From Defluviicoccus sp. (GTDB lineage: Bacteria > Pseudomonadota > Alphaproteobacteria > MPNO01), in NCBI GenBank assembly GCA_028821395.1, contig JAPPGP010000008.1, positions 1 through 35,977 of the forward strand: a stretch of 35,977 nt of DNA, given 5' to 3'. The notes under the pieces are model-generated. The model ran no database searches. It was not told where the DNA came from and worked only from the letters and a program-made list of their open reading frames with translations. This document shows, in pieces, positions 27,195 to 35,705 of the stretch (positions are counted from its first letter, which is position 1; every line of letters begins with the position of its first letter). The translations under genes and the position numbers were made by a program.

Positions 27195-27200
27195 ATTGTA
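27195..27200 (-). promoter_or_regulatory. Possible -10 element of the GST gene
   Basis: TACAAT (minus strand) lies 39-44 nt upstream of the GTG start. No good -35 hexamer sits 16-18 nt further upstream, so this is weak. Confidence 0.28.
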
Positions 27201-27472
27201 TCGTGAGACTGCCCGGCGGTTGCCGTCTCCAAACAAAGTGCCGAACCCCGGCCTGGGGGTCGACATGGGTTGTGCGCAATCGTACCCGCTCGCGATCCCG
27301 GAAGCGCCCGGCGCCGCGTCGGCATGAAGAGCCGGACGGCCGCGACGTTGAGCCGCTCCCGCCGGGCTTGACCGCCGCGCTTTCGGCCTCGACAGAAGTA
27401 TCGGGAGGCGACCGGTGGCGACTCGGATATCCGTACGCGCGGTGTCGCGGGGATGCGGTGCATAAGTCAAAT

Positions 27473-27501
27473 TTGGCGTTACCGTAAAGAAGTGTTGCTA
27501 T
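27473..27501 (+). promoter_or_regulatory. Sigma70-like promoter of the GPP34-P450 gene
   Basis: TTGGCG (27473-27478) and TGCTAT (27496-27501) are separated by exactly 17 nt in an unusually AT-rich stretch for this genome. A transcript would start near 27508 and have a leader of about 120 nt before the ATG at 27629. This is the best-looking housekeeping promoter seen in the window. Confidence 0.55.
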
Positions 27502-27628
27502 GTTTTCTTTGTCATGACCGCGCGCGTGATGGTAATTTCGCGGCCTTTTCCCGCGCCTTCGCGTCAGATCGCTTCCCGCGGGAATTGCGGCGTCCGTGCC
27601 TTGCGACCGATCGGGATGCGAGGAGGCT

Positions 27629-29653
27629 ATGCCAGACACGACCGTGACGACCCAGCCGCTCAGCCTGCCCGAAGAGCTCATCCTGATGCTGCTCAACGAG
27701 CAGAACGGCTATTTCCACCAGGTGCCGGGCTGGGATCTGAACTGCACCGTCGTCGGCGCGGCGCTCGCGGAGCTCTCCCTGCAGGCGCGCATCGACACGG
27801 ATCTGGATTCGCTGCATCTGCTGGACGCGACGGAAACCGGCGATCCCGCCCTCGATCCCGTTCTGAAGCAGATCGCGGACGAACCGGATCGACGGAACGC
27901 CCAGTACTGGATCGAACGCCTCGCCGGCCGGGCGGAGTCGATCATCGACCGGACCCTGGACCGCCTGGTCGAGCTGAAGATCCTGGAACACCACGACGGC
28001 GATTTCTGGACGCTGGCGACCGCGAAGTGGTACGAGGATTTGCGCGGCGCCTCGCAGGAAGGCACGGTCGGCCAGTTCATCAAGACGCGCGTCGTCAAGG
28101 CGCTCTTCACCGACGAGATTCCCGATCCGAGAGACATCATCGTCATCTGCCTCGTCAACGCATGCGACGTATTTCGCATCATGTTCGAGCTCGACGAGGA
28201 GACGGAAGAGCGCATCGCCTCCATTTGCCGGATGGACCTGATCGGCCGGTCGATCGCCGCCGCGGTGGCTCAGAACATCGCCACCCCGATGCTCAAGCGT
28301 TCCACGCTCACCAAGAAGATACCCGTCGTCGCCCTGCGCCGGTTGCTGCTCAGCCCGCACTTGCGCAGCGGCAACGTTCCCGCGATCTTCGCGGATCTGA
28401 CGAAAGAATACGGCCCGGTGTTCGAGCTCCGCCTGCCATTCGCGGGACCGATGACCTTCCTCGCCGGGCCGGAGGCAAACCACTGGGTGCACCGGCACGG
28501 GCGGATGCACCTGAAGGCCAGCGGCTATTTCGCGGATTTTGAGAAGGTCTACGGCGCGCATGGCGTGCTGCCGTCGCTCGACGGCGCCGATCATTTCCGG
28601 CTTCGCAAGGCGATGGGGCCGGCCTATTCGCGGGGCCGGCTGGCGGGCCGGCTGGACGATGTGTACAGATTTTCCCGCGAATTCATGGCGGGCTGGACGG
28701 TCGGAGAGACCGTCCCAGTGCGCGCGTGCCGGCGAATGGTCAACGCGCAGCTCTCGCCGCTCTTCCTCGCCGTCGAGTCGCAGGACATCATCGACGACCT
28801 GATGGACTTCAAGGAACGGGCGCTGACGACGCATATCGTCAACGCCCTGCCCAGGTTCATGCTGAACACCCCGGGGATGAAGCGCCGCGCGAAAGCCGTC
28901 GACAAATTGCTGGAGCGAGTCCAGGCCATTCATACGCCGGCCCAGCGGGCGGGGTGCCCGCGCGACCTCGCCGACGACTGGCTGAGCCTGCACGCGAGCG
29001 ATCCGCAGCTGGTGCCGGAGGCCAATCTGCGCTTCGCCCTGTCGGCGGCGCTGGTCGCCAGCGTCTATCTCGGCGATGCGCTGAGCTTCGCGGTCTACGC
29101 GCTGGCGTCCCAGCCCGCGCTCTGCCAGAGAATCCAGGCCGAAGCCGACGCGCTCTTCGAGAACGGGGACCCGGACGGCGAGGACTTCAACCAGTCGTCG
29201 ATGGAGGTCACGCACCGCTTCCTGATGGAGTGCCTGCGGATGTACCCGATCGTCCCCATGTCCATGCGGGACGTGATGAACTCCTTCGTGCTCGAAGGCT
29301 ACGAGCTGCCGGTGGGGGCGCGGGTCTGTATCGCCCAGACGGCCGCGCACTACATGGAGGACATCTTCCCCGACCCCTTCTCGTTCGACATCGACCGCTA
29401 TCTCCCCGCCCGCGACGAGCACCGCGGCCCCGGCTACGCGCCCTACGGGCTGGGCACGCACAAATGTCTCGGGTCACGCTGGATGGACCTGCAGCTCGCG
29501 GTCAACGTGCTGATGATCGCGCATTACTTCACCCTTGAGGTCACCCCCGCGCGTTACGTCGATGCGCTGCGGTTCAGCCCGCTGCCGTCGATGAAGCCGA
29601 CCGAGAAGCTGAAGTTCCTCGTCGCCGAGCAGAGGCGCGAGCTGTCCGCCTGA
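27629..29653 (+). CDS. GPP34 (GOLPH3-like) domain fused to cytochrome P450
   Basis: A 674-residue two-domain protein. Residues about 11-215 look like a GPP34 domain: LPEELILMLLNEQNGYFHQV, GAALAELSLQARID, IIDRTLDRLVELKIL, PDPRDIIVICLVNACDVF and the helical end DLIGRSIAAAV. In eukaryotes this fold binds PI4P on Golgi membranes. Residues about 245-670 are a P450: C-helix HFRLRKAMG, E534-C-L-R537 (ExxR) and heme loop YGLGTHKCLG with C613. The usual F of the loop is Y. The I-helix reads LVASVYLGDALSF and lacks the A-G-x-D/E-T segment, so O2 activation may be unusual. The ATG has AGGAGG only 2 nt upstream; GTG 27596 is an alternative. It converges on the FAD gene. A soluble, membrane-attached lipid-modifying enzyme is inferred. 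Confidence 0.85.
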   Translation: MPDTTVTTQPLSLPEELILMLLNEQNGYFHQVPGWDLNCTVVGAALAELSLQARIDTDLDSLHLLDATETGDPALDPVLKQIADEPDRRNAQYWIERLAGRAESIIDRTLDRLVELKILEHHDGDFWTLATAKWYEDLRGASQEGTVGQFIKTRVVKALFTDEIPDPRDIIVICLVNACDVFRIMFELDEETEERIASICRMDLIGRSIAAAVAQNIATPMLKRSTLTKKIPVVALRRLLLSPHLRSGNVPAIFADLTKEYGPVFELRLPFAGPMTFLAGPEANHWVHRHGRMHLKASGYFADFEKVYGAHGVLPSLDGADHFRLRKAMGPAYSRGRLAGRLDDVYRFSREFMAGWTVGETVPVRACRRMVNAQLSPLFLAVESQDIIDDLMDFKERALTTHIVNALPRFMLNTPGMKRRAKAVDKLLERVQAIHTPAQRAGCPRDLADDWLSLHASDPQLVPEANLRFALSAALVASVYLGDALSFAVYALASQPALCQRIQAEADALFENGDPDGEDFNQSSMEVTHRFLMECLRMYPIVPMSMRDVMNSFVLEGYELPVGARVCIAQTAAHYMEDIFPDPFSFDIDRYLPARDEHRGPGYAPYGLGTHKCLGSRWMDLQLAVNVLMIAHYFTLEVTPARYVDALRFSPLPSMKPTEKLKFLVAEQRRELSA

Positions 29654-29655
29654 CC

Positions 29656-31014
29656 TCACGCCTTCCTGAAGCGCCAGCCGTACATCATGCGCCCGTAGAA
29701 GTTGAACCACTTGCGCGCCTCGGCGTCGTCGAACGGATAGTCGGCGCCGATCTGCCGCGCCGTCGCCAGGCCGGAGACGAAACAGGTTTCCTGGCTGTTG
29801 ACCAGCGTGTGGGCGCCGCAATGCCAGCTTCGCCGCCTGCCCTGCACGAAGCGGAACAGGTGGATCAGAAGGGCCACGTGGCGCACGTCGTGCACGATGT
29901 GCTGGAACCACCAGCGCTTCACGATCTTGCTCTCGTCGATGCGGCTGACCGGGTTGTAGGTCACCAGGCAGGGCTTGTCCGAGCGGTTCGCCCAGGGCTG
30001 CTGGTTGTGCATGATGTAGGTGATCTCGTAGTTGTCCGGCCGCGCGCCGTACTGCTCGATGTGGTTGCTCCGGCTGGCCAGCGGCCTGGCGTCGTTGTCC
30101 GGCAGGACCGAGGCGTCGGAATGGACCACCGTGTGGTTGTGCAGCTCGCTCTCGTAGCGGATCGAGGACAGCAGCCAGCCCTCCAGCAGGGTTGGATCGT
30201 CCAGCATCATCAGCGTCTGGTTCGCGTTGCACGCGAAGACCACCTCGTCGAATGTCTCCGTCCCGCCGCGCTCGTCCTCCACCACCACCCCGGACGCGCG
30301 CCGGTAGACCTTTCGAACCGGCCGGCCGAGATGGATCCGGTCCCGGAAGCCCGCCGACATCGTCTCGTAAATGCGCCGCGTGCCGCGGTCCCAGGTCTGC
30401 ATCGGCGTCGCGGTCTCGATGTCGAAGAACTCCAGATACCGCGCGAACAGCGATGCCGGCATGTCGAATACGTTGGTGGCCATCAGGAAGTTGACGAACA
30501 TGGGCTTCAGCACCTGGTAGCGGAAATCGCCGGAGAACCTGCCGAGATTGAGCACCGTCCCCATGCTGACGTAGTTGAACGGGTTGAGGGCGTTCAGCGC
30601 CCTGGACCGCGTCCGGTTGAGCCGGCCGAACCGCTTGAGACGCTTCAGGAGCTTCTGGAATCTCACGATTTCCGGCTGCAGACGCCGCCGGATGTCGGAG
30701 TCGAAATCGTGGGCGTAGACGCCGCCGCGATACCTCACGCTGTAGCTGAACCGGGTGTCGATCAGCTCGATGCCGTGCGCGCGCAGGAACAGGACGATGT
30801 GGTGGTAGACGGAGGGAATGCAGGCGGTGACGGAAATGTCGAAGGGTATCGCGCTGCCGTCGTCCTGCTTCATGTCGGCGGTGACCGCGTTGCCGCCGAG
30901 CCGGTCCTCTGCCTCGAACAGCCGGAAATCGAAGCGGTCGGGGTGCCGGTCGAGCGCCCAGGCCACGCCGAGACCCGAGACCCCGCCGCCGACAATGGCG
31001 ATCCGTCTCGGCAT
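29656..31014 (-). CDS. FAD-dependent oxidoreductase, amine-oxidase/desaturase-like
   Basis: A 452-residue flavoprotein. The Rossmann dinucleotide loop is IAIVGGGVSGLGVAWAL (about 5-21), followed by the ribose-binding acidic strand-end RLFEAEDRLGGNAVTAD. The C-terminal FAD-contact region (SQETCFVSGLATA) is less clear. It resembles the predicted NAD/FAD-binding proteins of COG2907, which often sit beside fatty-acid or polyprenyl-lipid-modifying genes; the reaction is unknown. It is the third gene of the RND-LolA-like-FAD operon (19-nt gap) and ends 2 nt from the opposing P450 stop. The start is ATG 31014. Confidence 0.84.
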   Translation of the reverse strand: MPRRIAIVGGGVSGLGVAWALDRHPDRFDFRLFEAEDRLGGNAVTADMKQDDGSAIPFDISVTACIPSVYHHIVLFLRAHGIELIDTRFSYSVRYRGGVYAHDFDSDIRRRLQPEIVRFQKLLKRLKRFGRLNRTRSRALNALNPFNYVSMGTVLNLGRFSGDFRYQVLKPMFVNFLMATNVFDMPASLFARYLEFFDIETATPMQTWDRGTRRIYETMSAGFRDRIHLGRPVRKVYRRASGVVVEDERGGTETFDEVVFACNANQTLMMLDDPTLLEGWLLSSIRYESELHNHTVVHSDASVLPDNDARPLASRSNHIEQYGARPDNYEITYIMHNQQPWANRSDKPCLVTYNPVSRIDESKIVKRWWFQHIVHDVRHVALLIHLFRFVQGRRRSWHCGAHTLVNSQETCFVSGLATARQIGADYPFDDAEARKWFNFYGRMMYGWRFRKA

Positions 31015-31033
31015 CGCCGGGGCCGGCCCGGCT

Positions 31034-31855
31034 CTAGCGGACCCGCTTCAGCGCCGTCCGGGTGAAGTCGCCGAGGTCGAGGTCGGTGCCGAACGCGTAG
31101 TCCGACCACAGCAGCACGGTGCTCTTGCCCGTGAGGTGATTGCTCATGGTGATCTTGCTGGCGCGCCAGAACCGGTCGAGATACTTCTTGTAATCCTCGA
31201 CCGCCATGGTCTTGAGGTGCGCGCCCCGGCGGTCGAAGAACTGGATCCGGATGCTGCGAAGCTCCTTCTTGTCGAGCCAGACCAATTGCCGGGAATATCC
31301 CGAATCCTTGCTCAGCGGGATGCGCTCCAGGACGCTGCATTGGAGGTCGCCGCAGGCCTCGTCGCGCAGCAGGCGGTGCTTGAATTTCTCGACCTCGACC
31401 GCGCCCATATCCTCGTAGGAGAACTCGCTGCCCATGAAGGACCCCGACTGTTTCGACGAGCTGATGCGCTTGACCCGTTTCAGGGCGGGCAGAAAGAGCC
31501 ACTGCTCGTCCGGCCTGTCCTTGTGGGCGTGGACCAGGAACCCCGTCCCCCTGACGTCGCGCGGGCGGTCGAACACGAAGATGGTGCGGTCGCCGTCGGT
31601 CTCGACCTCGATGGTCTTCAGGCGGATCTGGCGGCGGCTCTCCTGCCCCCGCTTTGTGCGCAACACCATGGTGAGGTCGGCGGTGAAATTGCCGAAACCC
31701 TTCTGGCGTTGGCGGGATTCGGTGGCGATCCTGCGGCCGGCTTCCTCGGCGCTGCTGTCCGCCCGGACGGATATCGGCTCGGCCGTCCAGGCGAAGACGG
31801 CGGCCAGGATACCGCAAAGGAGCGGCATCGGGTGGGGGAGCGAGGCGCGAGTCAC
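31034..31855 (-). CDS. LolA-like outer-membrane lipoprotein-sorting family protein
   Basis: A 273-residue exported protein. A hydrophobic N-terminal stretch (PLLCGILAAVFAWTA) ends in an SVRA-type signal-peptidase site near residue 31. The mature part has the LolA-like pattern NFTADLTMVLRTKRGQESRR, FLVHAHKDRPDEQWLFLPAL with KRVKRI, and FMGSEFSYEDMG. This family adopts an open beta-barrel that carries a hydrophobic ligand, and it is commonly encoded beside RND/MMPL transporters. The GTG start at 31855 is preceded by AGGAGG 5 nt upstream. It is placed between the RND gene (97 nt upstream) and the FAD gene. A role as a periplasmic lipid carrier for the RND pump is inferred. Confidence 0.88.
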   Translation of the reverse strand: MTRASLPHPMPLLCGILAAVFAWTAEPISVRADSSAEEAGRRIATESRQRQKGFGNFTADLTMVLRTKRGQESRRQIRLKTIEVETDGDRTIFVFDRPRDVRGTGFLVHAHKDRPDEQWLFLPALKRVKRISSSKQSGSFMGSEFSYEDMGAVEVEKFKHRLLRDEACGDLQCSVLERIPLSKDSGYSRQLVWLDKKELRSIRIQFFDRRGAHLKTMAVEDYKKYLDRFWRASKITMSNHLTGKSTVLLWSDYAFGTDLDLGDFTRTALKRVR

Positions 31856-31952
31856 CGGTTCCTCCTGTCCGTCGCCTTCACCGCAAGCTGTTCGCGCATG
31901 CTAGCACGAATCCCGCCCGTCCCGGCCTGCGGCATCGTGCCATACGGCCCGT

Positions 31953-34280
31953 CTATTCCGCCGCGCGCCGCAGCCGTTCCCTGATCTGCGCACCGGTCTC
32001 CCGGGCGCCGTCGAGCACCATCAGGAGAGGCGGCAGAAGCAGGAAATCCGCCAGCAACGCGACGATGACGGTTATGCCCACCAGCAGGCCGAGCGCCTGG
32101 TTGGTCGCCATCCCCGAGGCGCCGAACACCATGAAGCCGAGCGCGAAGACGACGGTGGTCGCGAACAGCGCCCTGCCCACCGTGCGGAAGGCGGATTGCA
32201 CCGATTCGGAGGGCAACAGCCCGCGCTTCCTGCCCTCGACGTATTTGGTCATGAAGTGGATCGTGTCGTCGACGATGATGCCGAAGGCGATCGCCGTGAC
32301 CACCGAGGTGGCGACGCCGACCTCGCCCACCGCATACCCCCACAGCCCCATCGCCATGGCGGCGGGGACGAAGTTGGGGATCAGGGTGATCAGGCCGAGA
32401 CGCACGCTCCTGAACATGAACAGCAGCAGCAGCGAGACGATGGCCATGGCGGTGACGGTGCCGATCAGCATGCCCTCGATGTTGCGCTGGATCGAACGCG
32501 CTCCCACCACCGCCACGCCGCTCGCCCGGGTCGCCATCTCGGGGGCGTTCTGCCGGAACCAGTCCTGCGCGCGCTCGTCGAGCGCGATCTTCTCGTTGGT
32601 CGACAGGCTCCTGAGCACTACCGTCAGCCGCGTCGACGACCGGTCCACGTCGATCAGGTTGTTGAGGTCGCGGCCGACCGGCAAGGAGAGCTCGTAGAGC
32701 AGCAGATACTGCGCGGCGAGATCGGAGCTCTCCGGAATCCTGTAGAACGCCGGATCGTCGCCATGCAGGTTCTTGTTCAAGCGCTTCAGGATGTCGGCGA
32801 TGCCGAACACGTGGGCGATCTCGGGCTGCGAGCGGAACCACTCGGACAGCGCATCGACCTTGCCGAGATACCCGACATCGGTGATGCCGCCTTCCCGCCC
32901 GGCGCCGAGCGAGTATTCGTAGGTCTCCACGCCGGTGAAGTTCCTGCTGATGAAATCGGTGGACCGGCGGAACTCGTAGCTCTCGTCGAGCAGCTCGAGC
33001 CAGTTCTCCTTGAGCTCGATCCGCGAGATACCGGCGATCAGCACGACCACCAGGACGCCGAACGAGACCAGCAGCGTCGTGTGGCGGGAGACCACGAAAC
33101 GCCCCAGCAGCTCGAAGAAATCGGATTTTCCCGCGCGCAGCTTCCGGGCGCGCATCGGCAGGATCGACAGAAACACCGGCAGCAGGGTCGCCGAAAAGAC
33201 GAAGGCGCAGAGCGCGCCGAACGCCACCATGTTGCCCATCACCTTGAACGGCGGCATTTCCGCGAAGTTCAGGCTGAGGAAACCGATCGCCGTGGTCAGC
33301 GACGTGAGGAAGACGGGCCACAGATTGACGCGCAGCGAATGGATGACCGCCTCTCTGCGGTCCATGCCCTCGCGCAAGCCCGCGAACATGCCCTCGATCA
33401 CGTGGACGGAATGCGCGACGGTGACCGCCATGAGCACGAACATCGCAGCCGCGCTCTCGCCGAACAGCTTCATGCCGGTCCAGCCGACGAAGCCCAGCGC
33501 GGACAGGATGACGACGACCATCATCGCGACGATCGCCACGGTCCCCCAGATCGAGCGCAGCAGGATCACGGCGACGACCAGCATCGTCGCGAGCGCGATG
33601 GGGGCGAGGATCGCCATCTCGCTGTCGATCGCATCGCGCATCGCCCGGTTGAGCACGATCTCGCCGGTCAGGTGGTAGTCGACGTTGGAGAACTTCTCGC
33701 GCGCCTTGACGGCGGTGTCGTAGAGGAAGTCGGTGACCTCGATCTTTCCCTGCTCGCGGTTGTCGGGAAGCGCGACGCTGACGACCAGCCCGGCGACTCG
33801 GCCGTCGCGGGAGACGAAGCGCCCCGCGACTTCCTGCGTGGCGAGAGCGATGCGCTCGATTCGGTCGATGTCCTCGTCGCTCAGCGATCCGGCCTCGTCG
33901 ATGAGCGGCTCGACGATCAGCTCGTCCTCGCGGCCCTCGCTGTGGGTGTAGTTGGTGATCGAATCGACCCGGGTGACATAGGGCGTCCGCCACAGCCGCT
34001 CGGTCAGGTCCTCGATGGCGACCAGGGTCTCCCGCGTGAAAATGGTGCCGCTCTTCGGCGCCACCGCGACCAGCGCCCCGTCGGAGAGCGCGTAGGTGTC
34101 CTCCAGCCGCTCCAGCGCGACGATATGCGGGTCGTCCTTGCCGAAGTGGTTCCGGACGTCCACGTCGACCGCGACGATTCGCCCGGCCCCCGCCGCGAGG
34201 CCGGCCATGAAGAGCAGGGAGAGCAGCGCGGTCAGCCATCGCCGACCCATGACGAGCGCGATGAACGATTCCAGATTCAT
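31953..34280 (-). CDS. RND/MMPL-family lipid-type exporter
   Basis: A 775-residue proton-driven transporter of the RND superfamily. The layout is the usual duplicated one: TM1 near residues 15-35, a large periplasmic loop, a sterol-sensing-type five-TM block (about ILAPIALATMLVVAVILLRS to ATLLPVFLSIL), a second loop, and a second block ending LADFLLLPPLLMVLD. AFGIIVDDTIHFMTKYVEG carries the acidic residues typical of RND proton relay. It resembles HpnN/MMPL-type pumps that move hopanoids and other lipids rather than the AcrB drug-pump type. It is the first gene of the leftward operon with the LolA-like and FAD genes, and divergent from the Rieske gene. The cargo is inferred. Confidence 0.9.
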   Translation of the reverse strand: MNLESFIALVMGRRWLTALLSLLFMAGLAAGAGRIVAVDVDVRNHFGKDDPHIVALERLEDTYALSDGALVAVAPKSGTIFTRETLVAIEDLTERLWRTPYVTRVDSITNYTHSEGREDELIVEPLIDEAGSLSDEDIDRIERIALATQEVAGRFVSRDGRVAGLVVSVALPDNREQGKIEVTDFLYDTAVKAREKFSNVDYHLTGEIVLNRAMRDAIDSEMAILAPIALATMLVVAVILLRSIWGTVAIVAMMVVVILSALGFVGWTGMKLFGESAAAMFVLMAVTVAHSVHVIEGMFAGLREGMDRREAVIHSLRVNLWPVFLTSLTTAIGFLSLNFAEMPPFKVMGNMVAFGALCAFVFSATLLPVFLSILPMRARKLRAGKSDFFELLGRFVVSRHTTLLVSFGVLVVVLIAGISRIELKENWLELLDESYEFRRSTDFISRNFTGVETYEYSLGAGREGGITDVGYLGKVDALSEWFRSQPEIAHVFGIADILKRLNKNLHGDDPAFYRIPESSDLAAQYLLLYELSLPVGRDLNNLIDVDRSSTRLTVVLRSLSTNEKIALDERAQDWFRQNAPEMATRASGVAVVGARSIQRNIEGMLIGTVTAMAIVSLLLLFMFRSVRLGLITLIPNFVPAAMAMGLWGYAVGEVGVATSVVTAIAFGIIVDDTIHFMTKYVEGRKRGLLPSESVQSAFRTVGRALFATTVVFALGFMVFGASGMATNQALGLLVGITVIVALLADFLLLPPLLMVLDGARETGAQIRERLRRAAE

Positions 34281-34546
34281 GCGGGATTACCGGCCGGTGA
34301 GGAGGTTTGGAGCATAGCATCTCGCAGTCGCTCCGGCACCGGCAATCCCGTGCCGCAATTCGGGAATTCCCGCTCGCCTGCGACACGGTGTCCTGCACCG
34401 TCCGCTGGCCGATCGGGACCGCGCTGCGCTATGATGCGGCTCCAGAGCCTCCCTCGCCTTGGCCCGCTGGGCACCGTCACGATGCGGAGAGCGGTTCGAT
34501 GCCCCGTCCACAGATGCCGTCGCGCGATCCGCGCTGACCGATTCCC
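34281..34546. promoter_or_regulatory. Divergent RND/Rieske control region with dyads
   Basis: This 266-nt spacer holds a perfect 12-bp palindrome CGGGAATTCCCG (34361-34372). An inverted repeat GGCAC-N10-GTGCC lies about 25 nt to its left. A TATGAT -10-like hexamer (34430-34435) faces the Rieske gene, and TATGCT on the minus strand faces the RND gene, each without a convincing -35. It is likely the shared control region of both operons. The regulator is not in the window. Confidence 0.38.
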
Positions 34547-35641
34547 ATGGAGCTGCCTCGACAGGGACGCGGATCCGCGCGGGACGCGACCGCGGATCGC
34601 CGCGCGGGCGACGGCGATGGCCCTCTCTACCCGTTTCCCGAGGGGTGGTATTTCGTCGCCGACCGCCGATCGCTGGCGAAGCAAAACCCGATTCAGAGGC
34701 AGTGGCTCGGGGAGGACATCGTCGTCTGGCGCGACGACGGGGGAGCGGTCTGCGCGGCCCGCGCGGTATGTCCGCATCTCGGCGCCTCGCTGGGCCCCGC
34801 GGCCGGCGGCAGGGTGCGCGACGGCCGCCTCGTGTGCCCGTTTCACGGCTTCGCCTACGACGTCCGCGGCGCGTGCGTCGCCACGCCCGTCGGCCCGCCG
34901 CCGCCGTCGGCGAAGCTGAAGGTGTTCGAGACGCGGGAGATCGCCGGCCTGGTCTTCGCCTGGTGGGGCATCGACGGGCGACCGCCGCAATGGCGCCTTC
35001 CCGAGGACTCGCCGGAAGAATACGGGTGGGGCGGGAAGGAAATCCGCACCATCCGGTTTCCCGGCCACCCGCAGGAGACCACGGAGAACTCCGTGGATCT
35101 CGCCCATCTGCGCTACGTGCACGGCTACGACGCGGTCAAGCCCGTCGGCGAGACCACGGTGGAGGGCGCGTATCTCCTGACCCGCTTCGATTTCAGGCGG
35201 CGGCGCCGAATCGCCGGGTTCACCGACCTGATCTACGACGTCTCCGCGACCACCCATATTCACGGGCTGGGCTATTCGTTCGTCGAGGTCGTCGAGCGCA
35301 CGATCGGCATGCGCTCCCGCCTCTGGGTGCTCGCCACGCCGGTCGACGGTAGGCTCATCGACATTGTCCTGGTCTCGCAGCTGCGGGCGCTGCGCAAGCC
35401 CAGGCGCCCGATCTCCGGTCTCGGCTTCCTGCCGGTGAAGCTGCGCACCCGGCTGATGAACCGGATCCTGTTGTCTTCGCAGGTGAGGGACGTTCGCCAG
35501 GACGTGACGATTTGGGCAAACAAGCGGTATCGGCCGCGGCCGAGCCTGTCCCGCTCCGACGGCGAGATCGGCCTGTACCGGCGCTATTGCAGGCAGTTCT
35601 ATCCTTGCGGTCCAGGCGGCGGTACGCGGGGCGAAGATTGA
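34547..35641 (+). CDS. Rieske non-heme iron oxygenase, KshA/sterol-oxygenase-like
   Basis: A 364-residue ring-hydroxylating-type oxygenase alpha subunit. The Rieske [2Fe-2S] site is C75-P-H77 and C97-P-F-H100 (VCPHLGASLG / CPFHGFAYDV). The mononuclear iron site fits D184-x2-H187-x4-H192 in ENSVDLAHLRYVH. The start GWYFVADRRSLAKQNPIQRQ and the short length recall KshA, DAF-36/Neverland and bacterial sterol demethylase oxygenases rather than aromatic dioxygenases. The substrate is probably a large hydrophobic ring compound, but that is inference. The start is ATG 34547 with a weak ribosome site. It is divergent from the lipid-exporter operon. No reductase gene is nearby, so electrons must come from elsewhere. 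Confidence 0.88.
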   Translation: MELPRQGRGSARDATADRRAGDGDGPLYPFPEGWYFVADRRSLAKQNPIQRQWLGEDIVVWRDDGGAVCAARAVCPHLGASLGPAAGGRVRDGRLVCPFHGFAYDVRGACVATPVGPPPPSAKLKVFETREIAGLVFAWWGIDGRPPQWRLPEDSPEEYGWGGKEIRTIRFPGHPQETTENSVDLAHLRYVHGYDAVKPVGETTVEGAYLLTRFDFRRRRRIAGFTDLIYDVSATTHIHGLGYSFVEVVERTIGMRSRLWVLATPVDGRLIDIVLVSQLRALRKPRRPISGLGFLPVKLRTRLMNRILLSSQVRDVRQDVTIWANKRYRPRPSLSRSDGEIGLYRRYCRQFYPCGPGGGTRGED

Positions 35642-35705
35642 AGGGAAAGCCGCACCGGCGGCACGGCGATTTCGAAGCGCAGCGCATTTGAAGGGATTCT
35701 CGGAC

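Larger units (their letters stand above)
27157..27628. other. Intergenic region between GST and GPP34-P450 genes
   Basis: This 472-nt spacer is the longest non-coding stretch of the window. The left part holds a T-tract (minus strand, 27187-27181) and a TACAAT -10-like hexamer for the leftward GST gene. The right part becomes AT-richer around 27461-27540 and holds a good sigma70-like promoter (27473-27501) for the P450 fusion. The frames that cross the region have no recognisable protein. No tRNA-like or repeat structure was seen. Confidence 0.6.

Noticed and set aside
27514-28542. Plus-strand frame beginning just after the P450 promoter
   Set aside because: After a short leader it only overlaps the GPP34 domain in another frame; Arg-rich with no similarity.
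27512-29461. 649-codon minus-strand open frame opposite the P450 fusion
   Set aside because: No motif; the plus strand carries the ExxR and heme-Cys motifs in the right order and spacing.
32196-34919. 907-codon plus-strand open frame opposite the RND gene
   Set aside because: His/Arg/Asp-rich shadow product that also runs into the start of the Rieske gene in another frame.
27629-35641. Naming the module a sterol demethylation/transport (Sdm/Bst) system
   Set aside because: The Rieske and RND proteins fit the types, but no cyclase, CYP51-type P450 or SdmB-like reductase is present, so the specific name is not supported.
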